Source: Mangrovimonas aestuarii
GTDB lineage: Bacteria; Bacteroidota; Bacteroidia; Flavobacteriales; Flavobacteriaceae
Direction: 5' to 3'
DNA length: 64,000 bases
Assembly: GCF_028767185.1 (NCBI RefSeq)
Contig: NZ_JARACK010000003.1
Span: 1 to 64,000, forward strand
Position numbers and translations under genes: made by a program. Shown one piece after another: positions 54,748 to 63,944 of this stretch. The notes under the pieces are model-generated. The model ran no database searches, was not told the origin of the DNA, and worked only from the letters and a program-made list of their open reading frames with translations. The number at the start of each line of letters is the position of its first letter. Positions within the stretch are counted from its first letter, which is position 1.

Positions 54748-55971
54748 ATGAAAACTATGTTAAACATCGCAAGCATCAGAAAAGATTTTCCAATTCTCAA
54801 TCGAGAAGTAAACGGAAAACCTTTAGTGTATTTTGATAATGCGGCCACATCGCAAACCCCGAAAGTGGTTATCGATGCCATTACGCATTACTATACACAT
54901 TACAATGCTAATATACATCGCGGTGTACATAGTTTGAGTCAAGAAGCTACCGATGCCTATGAACAGGCTAGATTGAAGCTTAAAAACCATTTCAACGCCA
55001 AACATGCTCACGAAATCATTTTCACATCTGGCACAACCCACGGAACCAATTTGGTTGCCAATGGGTTTACTCCTTTTTTGAATCAAAATGATGAAATTAT
55101 AGTTTCGGCATTAGAACATCATAGCAATATCGTTCCTTGGCAAATGCTATGCGAACGCACAGGAGCAAGTCTTAAGGTGATTCCAATGACCGATGCGGGA
55201 GAGTTGGATATGGAAGCTTACGATCAGCTACTTTCAGAAAAATCGAAACTGGTATTTGTAAACCATATTTCGAATGCCTTGGGTACCATTAACCCTATAG
55301 AAACTATTATTAAGAAAGCACATGCCGTAGGAGCTGCCGTTCTTATTGACGGCGCTCAGGCCTGTCCTCATATAAAGCCGGACGTTCAAGCTTTGGACGT
55401 TGATTTTTATGTCGCTTCTGCCCACAAAATGTGCGGACCAACTGGCGTAGGAGTTCTTTACGGGAAAGAAGAGTGGCTTAACAAAATGCCTCCTTACCAA
55501 GGTGGAGGTGAAATGATTTCGGAAGTAACTTTCGAAAAAACTACTTATGCTGATTTACCACATAAGTTCGAAGCTGGTACCCCAGATATCTGTGGCGGTA
55601 TTGCCTTTGGTGTTGCCATTGACTATATGAACAACATTGGCTTTGATGCCATTGCCGAATATGAACATGAACTATTGGAATACGCGACACAGGAGCTTCT
55701 AAAAATTGACGGCCTCAAAATCTACGGAACATCAAAACATAAGACTTCAGTTATTTCTTTTAACCTAGAGGGCATTCATCCTTACGATGTAGGTACATTA
55801 CTGGACAAAATGGGAATCGCTGTCCGCACTGGCCACCATTGTGCACAACCTATAATGGCTTACTACAATATCCCTGGAACAGTTCGCGCTTCATTTGCAT
55901 TCTATAATACTATGGAAGAAATTGACAACTTGGTAAAAGGTGTGAAAAAAGCACAGATGATGTTGGGTTAA
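54748..55971 (+). CDS. sufS: Cysteine desulfurase SufS
   Basis: The 407-residue protein is a group II cysteine desulfurase. The PLP lysine lies in ASAHKMCGPTGVGVLYG and the active-site Cys in RTGHHCAQP near the C-terminus. It takes sulfur from cysteine and passes it to SufE, which is encoded about 1.9 kb downstream (57845-58267). The start may be M1 (54748) or M4 (54757). It ends the main suf run. Confidence 0.96.
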   Translation: MKTMLNIASIRKDFPILNREVNGKPLVYFDNAATSQTPKVVIDAITHYYTHYNANIHRGVHSLSQEATDAYEQARLKLKNHFNAKHAHEIIFTSGTTHGTNLVANGFTPFLNQNDEIIVSALEHHSNIVPWQMLCERTGASLKVIPMTDAGELDMEAYDQLLSEKSKLVFVNHISNALGTINPIETIIKKAHAVGAAVLIDGAQACPHIKPDVQALDVDFYVASAHKMCGPTGVGVLYGKEEWLNKMPPYQGGGEMISEVTFEKTTYADLPHKFEAGTPDICGGIAFGVAIDYMNNIGFDAIAEYEHELLEYATQELLKIDGLKIYGTSKHKTSVISFNLEGIHPYDVGTLLDKMGIAVRTGHHCAQPIMAYYNIPGTVRASFAFYNTMEEIDNLVKGVKKAQMMLG

Positions 55972-56201
55972 TTTCCTTAAAATATTCTTTTTATTAGCAC
56001 CCTCTTTTTGTTTATATTAATAATACTTCAGTTTTAGTGAATATCATTAATTAATAAATGCATTAAGGTCACAAATTCATAACCATCTAAAAATGAATAG
56101 CGACCATTTAAGCTACATATCTCACACCTGACACATTTTTTCTTAATCTCTTGTTAATTATTCATATTTTTAACAGTAATTAATCAAAAACCTAATGCAT
56201 T

Positions 56202-57275
56202 ATGAAAAAAATGATTCTGGGGATGGCAGCCTTAGCGCTTCTGTTCTCATCGTGTAACAGCGACCAAAATGAAGCAAACTATGAGCAATCTCAAATAGAC
56301 ATGAGCGATTTTTATGTTTACACTGATGCCGACATAGACGAAACTGAAAGAATTACCCAAGGTCTTGGTAAATCTTGTCATTCTATGGTAAACCTTAATA
56401 GGCTTTTAAACGAAAACCCAACTTTAGAGCAGAACATGTATAATATAGAATACAATTCGCGCTCATGGATGGCTGGTAAAAAGCCTGATGGAGTAGGTAA
56501 CGGAAATGGAGGAAATAATGGAGGTGATAACGGTGGAGATAATGGAGGTGGAGACAACCTCGGCCCAATAACCATTCCAGTTTACGTTCATGTCGTTTAC
56601 AGTAACTCTCAACAAAACATTAGCGAAGCTCAAGTCAATTCACAAATTGCAATACTAAATGATGATTTTAGCGCTAGTAATAATGACCTAAGCCAAGTGC
56701 CCACTGAATTCTCTTCGGTTGTTACAGACACTGAAATACAATTCAATTTAGCAGGAATTTACCGTTATTCAAATTCCACGAGCTCTTGGGGAACCAATGA
56801 TGCCGTAAAAGCAGCTTATCCACCAATAACCCCAGATACTCACTTGAACATATGGGTTTGTAATATTGGAGGTGGAATTTTAGGGTATGCTCAGTTCCCT
56901 GGGGGACCATCAGCTACAGACGGTATTGTAGTAGGTCCGCAATTCTTTGGGGATACAGGCTATGTGGCTGCGCCATTTGATGAAGGACGCACTACAACGC
57001 ATGAAGTTGGGCACTATTTAAACCTTCGTCATATTTGGGGCGATGGTAGATGTAATCAGGATGATTTTGTTAGTGACACACCTACATCAGACCGTCCAAA
57101 TTATGGCTGTCCTAACTACCCAACGCAGCATTGTCGATCTAATGATATGACCATGAATTACATGGATTATGTAGACGACGCCTGCATGTATATGTTTACT
57201 GAAGGACAAAAAACTAGAATGCGCTCAATATTTGCAGATGGTGGACCACGAAACTCGATGCTTAATGTAAATTAG
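56202..57275 (+). CDS. M43-type zinc metalloprotease, lipoprotein
   Basis: The 357-residue protein starts with a lipoprotein signal (MKKMILGMAALALLFSSC). An N-terminal region is followed by a Gly/Asn/Asp-rich linker (about 98-123) and a metzincin domain. The zinc motif is HEVGHYLNLRH (H267, E268, H271, H277), and the Met-turn follows in MNYMDYVDDACM. This fits the cytophagalysin/pappalysin (M43) family. Relatives are often secreted with a T9SS tail. This one has none and is instead membrane-anchored, probably at the outer membrane. It ends at the terminator 57301-57327. Confidence 0.9.
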   Translation: MKKMILGMAALALLFSSCNSDQNEANYEQSQIDMSDFYVYTDADIDETERITQGLGKSCHSMVNLNRLLNENPTLEQNMYNIEYNSRSWMAGKKPDGVGNGNGGNNGGDNGGDNGGGDNLGPITIPVYVHVVYSNSQQNISEAQVNSQIAILNDDFSASNNDLSQVPTEFSSVVTDTEIQFNLAGIYRYSNSTSSWGTNDAVKAAYPPITPDTHLNIWVCNIGGGILGYAQFPGGPSATDGIVVGPQFFGDTGYVAAPFDEGRTTTHEVGHYLNLRHIWGDGRCNQDDFVSDTPTSDRPNYGCPNYPTQHCRSNDMTMNYMDYVDDACMYMFTEGQKTRMRSIFADGGPRNSMLNVN

Positions 57276-57300
57276 AAAATAAGCACTCCATAAAAACATC

Positions 57301-57327
57301 AAAAAGACGCTACTTTGGCGTCTTTTT
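57301..57327 (+). terminator. Intrinsic terminator of the M43 protease gene
   Basis: Arms 57301-57310 and 57318-57327 form a 10-bp stem with a 7-nt loop and T-rich tail. It lies inside the longer frame of the next gene, which argues against that frame's TTG start. Confidence 0.88.
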
Positions 57328-57356
57328 TGTATTTTAAAATACAAAAAACCACAACT

Positions 57357-57806
57357 ATGAAACTTTCTACACTCCTTTTATTTTTCACAATTGTTATTGG
57401 CGGTTGTTCATCTACATCTAAAACTGCTATAAAAGAAGTAAAACATCAAAAAAATATTGTGATAGACTATTCTGCAGAAAGCCGAGGATTTTACAATCAT
57501 ATAGAGGTGAAAAATCAGACGATGTATGTTCAAAACGAAAGAAATAGCAAACCTACCACAATAACATGTTCTAATCAGGAATGGGAATCAATTCAAGAAA
57601 AGATTAATGCTTTAAATCTAAATGAGCTAATGAATCTTGAGGCTCCATCAGAAGCGAGGTTTTATGATGGTGCTCCAATAGGAAAATTCAAAATAATTGT
57701 CGATGGCACTGAATATACTACTCCAGAATTTGACGCAGGTAATCCTAACGAAGAAATTGCACCACTAATTAACCAAGTACTAACACTTTCACAAAAGGTT
57801 GATTAG
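57357..57806 (+). CDS. Lipoprotein of unknown function
   Basis: The start is ATG 57357 (149 residues, MKLSTLLLFFTIVIGGC). An alternative TTG at 57315 would read through the terminator hairpin at 57301-57327. Cys17 is the lipobox residue. The mature part is a short beta-rich domain (YSAESRGFYNHIEVKNQTMY, PTTITCSNQEWESIQEKI and VDGTEYTTPEFDAGNPNEE). I recognise no family. It ends 38 nt before the sufE start, and the sufE promoter overlaps its end. Confidence 0.8.
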   Translation: MKLSTLLLFFTIVIGGCSSTSKTAIKEVKHQKNIVIDYSAESRGFYNHIEVKNQTMYVQNERNSKPTTITCSNQEWESIQEKINALNLNELMNLEAPSEARFYDGAPIGKFKIIVDGTEYTTPEFDAGNPNEEIAPLINQVLTLSQKVD

Positions 57807-57829
57807 CAGATTTACTATTTGTACTTTTG
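57799..57829 (+). promoter_or_regulatory. Promoter of the sufE operon
   Basis: TTG at 57799-57801, 20 nt of spacer and TACTTTTG at 57822-57829 match the Bacteroidota consensus. The TTG that opens the longest sufE frame (57827) lies inside the -7 element, so it cannot be translated from this promoter. Confidence 0.75.
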
Positions 57830-57844
57830 CATAAAATTGAAGCC

Positions 57845-58267
57845 GTGACTATACAAGAGATACAAAACGACATTATAGACGAATTTTCCATGTTCGACGA
57901 CTGGGAAGAGCGTTATCAATATATGATAGATTTAGGAAAATCCCTTCCACTAATTGCACCTCAATACAAAGTTGATGACAACTTGATAAAAGGCTGCCAA
58001 AGTAAAGTTTGGGTACACGCCAATATGGAAGATGAAAAAGTGATTTTTACTGCAGATAGCGATGCTATTATCACTAAGGGCATTATTGCAATATTAATTC
58101 GCGTATTTTCAAATCAGCATCCTAAAGACATTATTGATGCCGATACAGAATTCATTGACCAAATTGGACTTAAAGAGCATTTATCACCGACCCGTGCTAA
58201 TGGATTGGTCAGTATGATAAAACAACTTAAAATGTATGCAATTGCATACCAAACTCAATTGAACTAA
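57845..58267 (+). CDS. sufE: SufE sulfur acceptor
   Basis: The start is GTG 57845 (140 residues). The encoded start (MTIQEIQNDIIDEFSMFDDW) is the family start as I know it, and the promoter lies just upstream. SufE accepts persulfide sulfur from SufS through its active-site Cys in LIKGCQSKVWVHA and passes it to SufB. It heads an operon with the DUF59 (SufT-like) and DUF2480 genes, apart from the main suf run. Confidence 0.93.
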   Translation: MTIQEIQNDIIDEFSMFDDWEERYQYMIDLGKSLPLIAPQYKVDDNLIKGCQSKVWVHANMEDEKVIFTADSDAIITKGIIAILIRVFSNQHPKDIIDADTEFIDQIGLKEHLSPTRANGLVSMIKQLKMYAIAYQTQLN

Positions 58268-58268
58268 A

Positions 58269-58595
58269 ATGAGCGATACCACAATAGACACAAAAGAACT
58301 GGGCGAAAAAATTGTAAAGGTCCTAAAGACTATTTTCGATCCTGAAATCCCTGTTGACATTTACGAACTAGGACTAATATATGACGTTTTTGTCAATGAA
58401 GACCATGAAGTTAAAATCCTTATGACTTTAACAACACCTAACTGTCCAGTTGCAGAAACCCTCCCTTTAGAAGTTGAAGAAAAAGTTAAATCTCTAGATA
58501 TGGTTAAGGATGCCGAAGTGGAAATTACTTTTGATCCACCTTGGAGCCAAGATCTCATGAGTGAAGAAGCCAAACTAGAACTTGGAATGTTATAA
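58269..58595 (+). CDS. SufT-like DUF59 (MIP18 family) Fe-S assembly protein
   Basis: The 108-residue protein has the DUF59 signature: TIFDPEIPVDIYELGLIYDV, TTPNCPVAETLP with the conserved Cys, and DPPWSQDLMSEEAKLELGML. Related proteins (SufT, MIP18) help mature Fe-S proteins in the cytoplasm. It starts 1 nt after the sufE stop and ends overlapping the DUF2480 start by 1 base. The grouping with sufE supports the Fe-S role. Confidence 0.92.
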   Translation: MSDTTIDTKELGEKIVKVLKTIFDPEIPVDIYELGLIYDVFVNEDHEVKILMTLTTPNCPVAETLPLEVEEKVKSLDMVKDAEVEITFDPPWSQDLMSEEAKLELGML

Positions 58596-59098
58596 TGGCA
58601 GACGAAATTATAAATAGAGTGGCCAACAGCAAGTTGGTCACTTTTGATCTTGAAGAATATTACCCTAAAGGGCAACGCATTCTCTTTGATATTAAAGATT
58701 GGCTATTCGAGGGGTTTGTACTTAGGGAAAAGGACTTTAGAACTAAGGTTAAAGAGCATGATTGGTCTCAATATCAAGATTGCTATGTAGCAATAACATG
58801 CTCAACTGACGCTATCGTACCTGCATGGGCTTTTATGCTTATTAGCCTAAACTTATCTGATTACGCCAAAAACAACGTGTTTGGAACCCTAGAAGACCTA
58901 GAAACATCCCTTTATCATGACATTATTGATACTCTCGACATAGAAGAGTTTAAAGACAGGCCCGTTATCATAAAAGGATGCTCAAAAAAGCCTGTTCCTG
59001 TAAGCGCTTACATTATGGCCTGTAATAAACTTAAAACTGTTGCTAAATCTATAATGTTTGGAGAAGCCTGTTCATCCGTTCCTCTTTTTAGGCAATAA
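58595..59098 (+). CDS. DUF2480 family protein
   Basis: The 167-residue soluble protein contains YVAITCSTDAIVPAWAFMLI, VIIKGCSKKPVPVSAYIMAC and a C-terminal FGEACSSVPLFRQ. Its ATG overlaps the DUF59 stop by 1 base, so translation is coupled. DUF2480 has no assigned role that I know of. Four conserved-looking cysteines and the operon with sufE/SufT-like genes suggest an Fe-S assembly role, which is inference. Confidence 0.85.
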   Translation: MADEIINRVANSKLVTFDLEEYYPKGQRILFDIKDWLFEGFVLREKDFRTKVKEHDWSQYQDCYVAITCSTDAIVPAWAFMLISLNLSDYAKNNVFGTLEDLETSLYHDIIDTLDIEEFKDRPVIIKGCSKKPVPVSAYIMACNKLKTVAKSIMFGEACSSVPLFRQ

Positions 59099-59183
59099 TC
59101 CCTTTTTCCCTATATTAAACCTGACCCTTTTTTAGTATATTGGTGTTGTAAAACCCTCACAAACAACGCTAAAACGTATACAC

Positions 59184-60089
59184 ATGAAAAATCCATTACT
59201 ACTATTAGCATTTCTTTTTACTTGCTTTATCTCTAATGCCCAGAATGATGTCCCTCAAGATTCAGTACCGCCTAAACAAGGATGGACAAAAGGTGGAACA
59301 TTTACATTTCTTTTAAATCAATCGGCTTATAGCAATTGGATAGCAGGTGGAGAAAACAACTTTGCAGGAAACCTTGGCATTAATTATGACTTCAATTATT
59401 TGAAAGATGATATTAGCTGGGACAACAAAGTAATCATTGCTTATGGTAGGACAAAAATAAAAGGAGAAGAATCCAGAAAAACTGATGACCGACTTGAAAT
59501 AAATTCACTATTTGGAAAACAAGCCAAAGGTTACTGGTACTACTCCTTTTTTGTCAATTTCAAAACACAAATGGATGTGGGTAACTATATTGATGAAGAC
59601 GGAAACATTGACGAGTCTATTGTTTACAGTCACTTCTTTTCTCCTGCTTATCTACAAGCTGGGCCAGGTATGCTTTGGAAAAAAAATGAAAACCTAAAGG
59701 TTAACATTGCTCCAGCCACTTCTAAATTCATTTTTGTTCACAGTGAATTTACAGACGCTAACAACCCAGAAAACCAATTAGACAGTGATCGGCAATATTT
59801 TGGTGTAGACGCTAACAAAACTTTAAGATATGAGTTGGGGGCTGCTATAAACACCTATTATAAGTTTAAGGTAATGGATAACGTTACAATTGAAAACATC
59901 CTAAACTTATACTCTAATTACCTTGAAGACCCTCAAAACGTAGATGTTGACTATACTATGAATTTAGTAATGAAAATCAACAAATACCTAACGACTAACT
60001 TGGCCTTCCAGGCTATTTATGATGATAACGCCTATAGAGGCTTTCAGATTCGTGAAGTTTTTGGCTTAGGTGTTAATTTTGGTTTTTAA
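59184..60089 (+). CDS. DUF3078 outer-membrane protein
   Basis: The 301-residue protein has a signal peptide (MKNPLLLLAFLFTCFISNAQ). A beta-barrel-like sequence follows, with alternating aromatic strands and the DUF3078 signature at its start (GWTKGGTFTFLLNQSAYSNW, AGGENNFAGNLGINYDFNYL). It ends in VFGLGVNFGF. The family is common in Bacteroidota outer membranes but has no known function. It is a single gene, closed by a bidirectional terminator. Confidence 0.88.
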   Translation: MKNPLLLLAFLFTCFISNAQNDVPQDSVPPKQGWTKGGTFTFLLNQSAYSNWIAGGENNFAGNLGINYDFNYLKDDISWDNKVIIAYGRTKIKGEESRKTDDRLEINSLFGKQAKGYWYYSFFVNFKTQMDVGNYIDEDGNIDESIVYSHFFSPAYLQAGPGMLWKKNENLKVNIAPATSKFIFVHSEFTDANNPENQLDSDRQYFGVDANKTLRYELGAAINTYYKFKVMDNVTIENILNLYSNYLEDPQNVDVDYTMNLVMKINKYLTTNLAFQAIYDDNAYRGFQIREVFGLGVNFGF

Positions 60090-60110
60090 GCCGATAAACC
60101 ACTATATAAT

Positions 60111-60147
60111 AAAAACGCCTGTTTCATTAAATGAAACAGGCGTTTTT
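60111..60147. terminator. Bidirectional terminator between DUF3078 gene and nrdA
   Basis: Arms 60111-60127 and 60131-60147 form a perfect 17-bp stem with a 3-nt loop, flanked by A and T runs. It lies between convergent genes. Confidence 0.93.
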
Positions 60148-60169
60148 ATTAACACTTAAAACAATAATA

Positions 60170-62635
60170 TTAAGAGCCACACATTAGGCAATCATCCCCT
60201 TCAGCTTCTTTGGCTTGTGCAATTAAAGTTTTCATTTCTTCTGCGGTCATTGGCTCTACATCTACAGAAGTTTGCTCCGCAAACTTCTGAGCATTTTGAG
60301 CAGCCTTTTCCTTTTGTTGGGTAACTATATTTTGATCTAGAGCAACCTCTGGCTCATGTTTCTTCTTACTATTATCTAAAGTAAATTTAATAGCGTCTAC
60401 AGCACTCTTAGTACGTAAATAGTACATACCTGTTTTTAAGCCGCTCTTCCAAGCGTAGAAATGCATAGAAGTAAGCTTGGCCATAGTAGCACCTTCCATA
60501 AACAGGTTAAGAGATTGAGACTGATCGATAAAATAACCACGTTGACGTGACATATCGATAATATCTTTCATGCTCAACTCCCAAACTGTTTTATAAAGAT
60601 CTTTGATATCCTGAGGAATAATATCGATGTGCTGGATAGATCCATTAGCTCTCATAATTTCCTGCTTCAATCCTTCACTCCATAACCCTAGTTCCACAAG
60701 GTCTTCCAATAAGTGTTTGTTAACTACAATAAACTCACCAGACAATACTCTTCGCGTATAGATGTTTGAAGTATACGGCTCAAAACATTCGTTATTCCCA
60801 AGGATTTGAGACGTAGAAGCTGTTGGCATCGGCGCCACTAACAGTGAGTTACGTACACCATACTCCATGACTTGCTTACGCAATTCTTCCCAGTTCCAAC
60901 GACCACTCAATTCATCATCCTTAATTCCCCAAAGATTATGCTGAAATTCTCCTTTACTCATTGGTGATCCCTCATAAGTTTGGTAAGGCCCTTCTACTTT
61001 AGCCATTTCCACACTTGCAGTTACAGCTGCATAGTACAAGGTTTCAAAGATGTCTTGGTTTAACGCTTTTGCTTCGTCACTAGTGAACGGCATACGTAAT
61101 TTAATAAATGTATCTGCTAGTCCTTGAACACCCAATCCGATAGGACGGTGACGGAAGTTAGAATTCTCTGCTTCCTTAACTGGATAATAGTTTCTGTCAA
61201 TTACCTTGTTAAGGTTTTTGGTTACACGTTTTGTAACCTTGAACAATTCTTTATGGTCAAAGCTTCCATCCTTAACAAACATTGGCAACGCAATAGATGC
61301 CAAATTACAAACCGCAACTTCGTCTGGAGAAGTATATTCCAAAATCTCAGTACAAAGGTTTGAAGAACGGATAGTCCCTAAATTCTTTTGGTTTGATTTA
61401 CGGTTAGCTGCATCCTTATACAACATATAAGGAGTTCCTGTTTCAATTTGAGATTCTAAAATCTTTTCCCAAAGCTCTCTAGCTTTAATGGTTTTTCTTC
61501 CTTTGCCTTCAGCCTCGTATTTAGTGTACAACGCCTCGAATTCCTCACTGTGAATATCGTATAATCCAGGACATTCGTTAGGGCACATCAAGGTCCAATC
61601 TGCATTTTCCTCTACACGTTTCATAAATAAATCTGAAATCCACATTGCGTAGAATAAATCACGAGCACGCATTTCTTCTTTTCCGTGGTTTTTCTTCAAA
61701 TCAAGGAAATCCATGATGTCAGCATGCCAAGGCTCAACATAAATCGCAAAACTTCCTTTACGCTTTCCTCCTCCTTGATCTACATAACGAGCAGTATCGT
61801 TAAACACACGTAACATTGGCACTACACCATTACTTGTCCCGTTAGTCCCTGCAATATAACTACCGGTTGCGCGTATATTATGAATAGACAAGCCTATACC
61901 TCCGGCAGATTGAGATATTTTAGCTGTTTGTTTTAATGTATCGTAAATCCCATCAATACTATCATCTTTCATGGTCAACAAGAAACATGAAGACATTTGT
62001 GGTTTTGGAGTACCTGAATTAAACAATGTAGGTGTCGCATGAGTAAAATACTTTTTTGACATTAACTCATACGTTTCTATTGCAGCTTCCAAATCATCCA
62101 TATGAATACCAATTGCAACCCTCATTAGCATATGCTGAGGACGTTCTGCAATCATTCCGTTCAATTTTAGCAAGTATGAGCGCTCAAGTGTTTTGAAACC
62201 GAAATAATCGTAACCAAAATCACGGTTATATATAATTCTAGAATCAAGTTCCTCCTTATTGGCCATGATTACTTCATAAACATCGTCTGCCAATAAAGGT
62301 GCTTTTTTCCCTGTTCTTGGATTAACGTATGTATAAAGATCGGTCATTACTTCACTAAATGTCTTTTTTGTGTTTTTGTGAAGGTTAGACACCGATATCC
62401 TTGCCGCCAATCTAGCGTAATCAGGATGAGCAGTAGTCATAGTCGCTGCGGTTTCTGCAGCCAAATTGTCCAATTCACTAGTTGTCACACCATCATATAG
62501 TCCTTCAATAACTCGCATGGCCACCTTTACAGGGTCTACCAGTTCATTAAAGCCATAGCATAGTTTTCTGACTCTAGAGGTGATCTTGTCGAACATCACC
62601 GGTTCTTTTCTACCGTCTCTTTTAATTACATACAT
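60170..62635 (-). CDS. nrdA: Ribonucleoside-diphosphate reductase alpha subunit (class Ia)
   Basis: The 821-residue protein starts with an ATP-cone domain ([20 protein letters not shown], about 1-90), followed by the catalytic barrel. The barrel has [14 protein letters not shown] with the active-site Cys, [20 protein letters not shown] and the C-terminal redox pair C816-L-M-C819. It reduces ribonucleotides to deoxyribonucleotides with NrdB's radical. nrdB lies upstream with a 207-nt gap that contains a strong hairpin. Confidence 0.97.
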   Translation of the reverse strand: MYVIKRDGRKEPVMFDKITSRVRKLCYGFNELVDPVKVAMRVIEGLYDGVTTSELDNLAAETAATMTTAHPDYARLAARISVSNLHKNTKKTFSEVMTDLYTYVNPRTGKKAPLLADDVYEVIMANKEELDSRIIYNRDFGYDYFGFKTLERSYLLKLNGMIAERPQHMLMRVAIGIHMDDLEAAIETYELMSKKYFTHATPTLFNSGTPKPQMSSCFLLTMKDDSIDGIYDTLKQTAKISQSAGGIGLSIHNIRATGSYIAGTNGTSNGVVPMLRVFNDTARYVDQGGGKRKGSFAIYVEPWHADIMDFLDLKKNHGKEEMRARDLFYAMWISDLFMKRVEENADWTLMCPNECPGLYDIHSEEFEALYTKYEAEGKGRKTIKARELWEKILESQIETGTPYMLYKDAANRKSNQKNLGTIRSSNLCTEILEYTSPDEVAVCNLASIALPMFVKDGSFDHKELFKVTKRVTKNLNKVIDRNYYPVKEAENSNFRHRPIGLGVQGLADTFIKLRMPFTSDEAKALNQDIFETLYYAAVTASVEMAKVEGPYQTYEGSPMSKGEFQHNLWGIKDDELSGRWNWEELRKQVMEYGVRNSLLVAPMPTASTSQILGNNECFEPYTSNIYTRRVLSGEFIVVNKHLLEDLVELGLWSEGLKQEIMRANGSIQHIDIIPQDIKDLYKTVWELSMKDIIDMSRQRGYFIDQSQSLNLFMEGATMAKLTSMHFYAWKSGLKTGMYYLRTKSAVDAIKFTLDNSKKKHEPEVALDQNIVTQQKEKAAQNAQKFAEQTSVDVEPMTAEEMKTLIAQAKEAEGDDCLMCGS

Positions 62636-62842
62636 AGTATACAGGTTTTTTTAGTTTTGTCAGGCAATTTCCCTTCAAAAAAAGGGTCGTTCGCCTTGCT
62701 AAGTTTCGCCTCACTTTTAAGCTGAGGAAAAACCAGGGATTTATCAATTAATGTTTTCGCTGGTATTACACACCATTTTTTTAATGGTGTGTAATATTAG
62801 GGATCGGGTATTAGTCGTTAACGCAGATTTAAATTCCCAAAT
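62636..62842 (-). other. nrdB-nrdA intergenic leader with hairpins
   Basis: The minus strand of this 207-nt gap has a 13-bp hairpin (arms 62765-62777 and 62783-62795, loop of five A) with no T run after it. Smaller hairpins follow (CCTCA...TGAGG, about 62710-62730, and CCCTT...AAGGG, about 62670-62686). A promoter-like TAGATTTG (62838-62845) overlaps the nrdB stop. It may be a structured leader controlling nrdA. Confidence 0.45.
62765..62795. repeat. Perfect 13-bp inverted repeat in the nrdB-nrdA gap
   Basis: Arms 62765-62777 and 62783-62795 with a 5-base spacer. No T run follows in the minus-strand direction, so it is not a standard terminator for nrdB. Confidence 0.7.
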
Positions 62843-63823
62843 CTAAAAATCGGCATCAAAGCTAAATTTATCATCTTCTTCTTCCTTATTAAGCACACCT
62901 GCCTTTTGATATTCAGACACACGCTTTTCGAAGAAGTTTGTTTTACCTTGTAATGAAATCATATCCATGAAATCAAATGGATTTGTGGAGTTGTAAACCT
63001 TTTCACAGTCTAATTCGGTAAGCAATCTATCGGTTACAAACTCCAAATATTGAGTCATTAACTTCGAGTTCATTCCTATCAAGCTTACAGGAAGTGATTC
63101 GGTAATAAATTCACGCTCAATATTCAAAGCATCAACAATAATCTCTTTGATTCTTTCTTTCGGCACTTTATTAACCAAGTGATTATTATGTAGATGTACT
63201 GCAAAATCACAGTGCATTCCCTCGTCTCTCGAAATTAGTTCATTAGAAAATGTCAACCCAGGCATTAAACCTCTTTTCTTCAACCAAAAAATCGAGCAAA
63301 AAGCCCCAGAGAAAAAGATACCTTCAACCGCTGCAAAAGCTATAAGACGTTCTGCAAAACTTGGAGACTCAATCCATTTTAAAGCCCAATCAGCTTTTTT
63401 CTTAATAGCTGGGAAATTTTCAATGGCATTAAAAAGAACATCTTTTTCTTTTTCGTCCTTTACATAAGTATCTATCAAAAGTGAATAGGTCTCACTATGA
63501 ATATTCTCCATCATGATTTGAAACCCATAGAAGAACTTTGCCTCACTATATTGAACTTCGTTTACAAAATTTTCAGCTAAGTTTTCATTCACAATACCAT
63601 CACTAGCTGCAAAAAAAGCTAAAATATGCTTAATAAAGTAACGTTCGTCATCGGTCAATTTATTACTCCAATCTGTTAGGTCCTGGTGTAAATCAATTTC
63701 TTCCGCAGTCCAAAAGCTTGCTTCAGACTTCTTATACCACTCCCAAATATCATGATGTTGTATAGGGAATATTACGAATCTATCTTTATTTTCCTGCAAA
63801 ATGGGTTCTATAGTTTGAGACAT
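62843..63823 (-). CDS. nrdB: Ribonucleoside-diphosphate reductase beta subunit (class Ia, eukaryote-like)
   Basis: The 326-residue protein shows the class Ia R2 di-iron site: D44 in [13 protein letters not shown], then E106, H109 and the radical tyrosine Y113 in [17 protein letters not shown]. Later ligands lie in [11 protein letters not shown] and [12 protein letters not shown]. The sequence resembles eukaryotic R2 more than E. coli NrdB, as is known for Bacteroidota. It is the first gene of the nrdBA unit. Upstream (63824-64000) lies a 19-base palindrome. Confidence 0.96.
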   Translation of the reverse strand: MSQTIEPILQENKDRFVIFPIQHHDIWEWYKKSEASFWTAEEIDLHQDLTDWSNKLTDDERYFIKHILAFFAASDGIVNENLAENFVNEVQYSEAKFFYGFQIMMENIHSETYSLLIDTYVKDEKEKDVLFNAIENFPAIKKKADWALKWIESPSFAERLIAFAAVEGIFFSGAFCSIFWLKKRGLMPGLTFSNELISRDEGMHCDFAVHLHNNHLVNKVPKERIKEIIVDALNIEREFITESLPVSLIGMNSKLMTQYLEFVTDRLLTELDCEKVYNSTNPFDFMDMISLQGKTNFFEKRVSEYQKAGVLNKEEEDDKFSFDADF

Positions 63824-63925
63824 TTTGATGATTTTGTTTGATAATTTATACCTCTTTTAAGTACGACTTGGGATTAACAAAGATTGAAAAATGACACTTA
63901 AAAAGAAAACTAAAACAATAAAGAT

Positions 63926-63944
63926 TGTTAAAAAGTTTTTAACA
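63926..63944. promoter_or_regulatory. 19-base palindrome upstream of nrdB
   Basis: TGTTAAAAAGTTTTTAACA has 9-base arms around one central base (63926-63934 and 63936-63944). It lies about 100 nt before the nrdB ATG and could be an operator. It does not match the NrdR-box form I know from other phyla. Confidence 0.4.

Noticed and set aside
56378-56575. Proline/leucine-rich minus-strand frame opposite the M43 protease
   Set aside because: It is the antisense of the Gly/Asn-rich linker of the protease and has no promoter.
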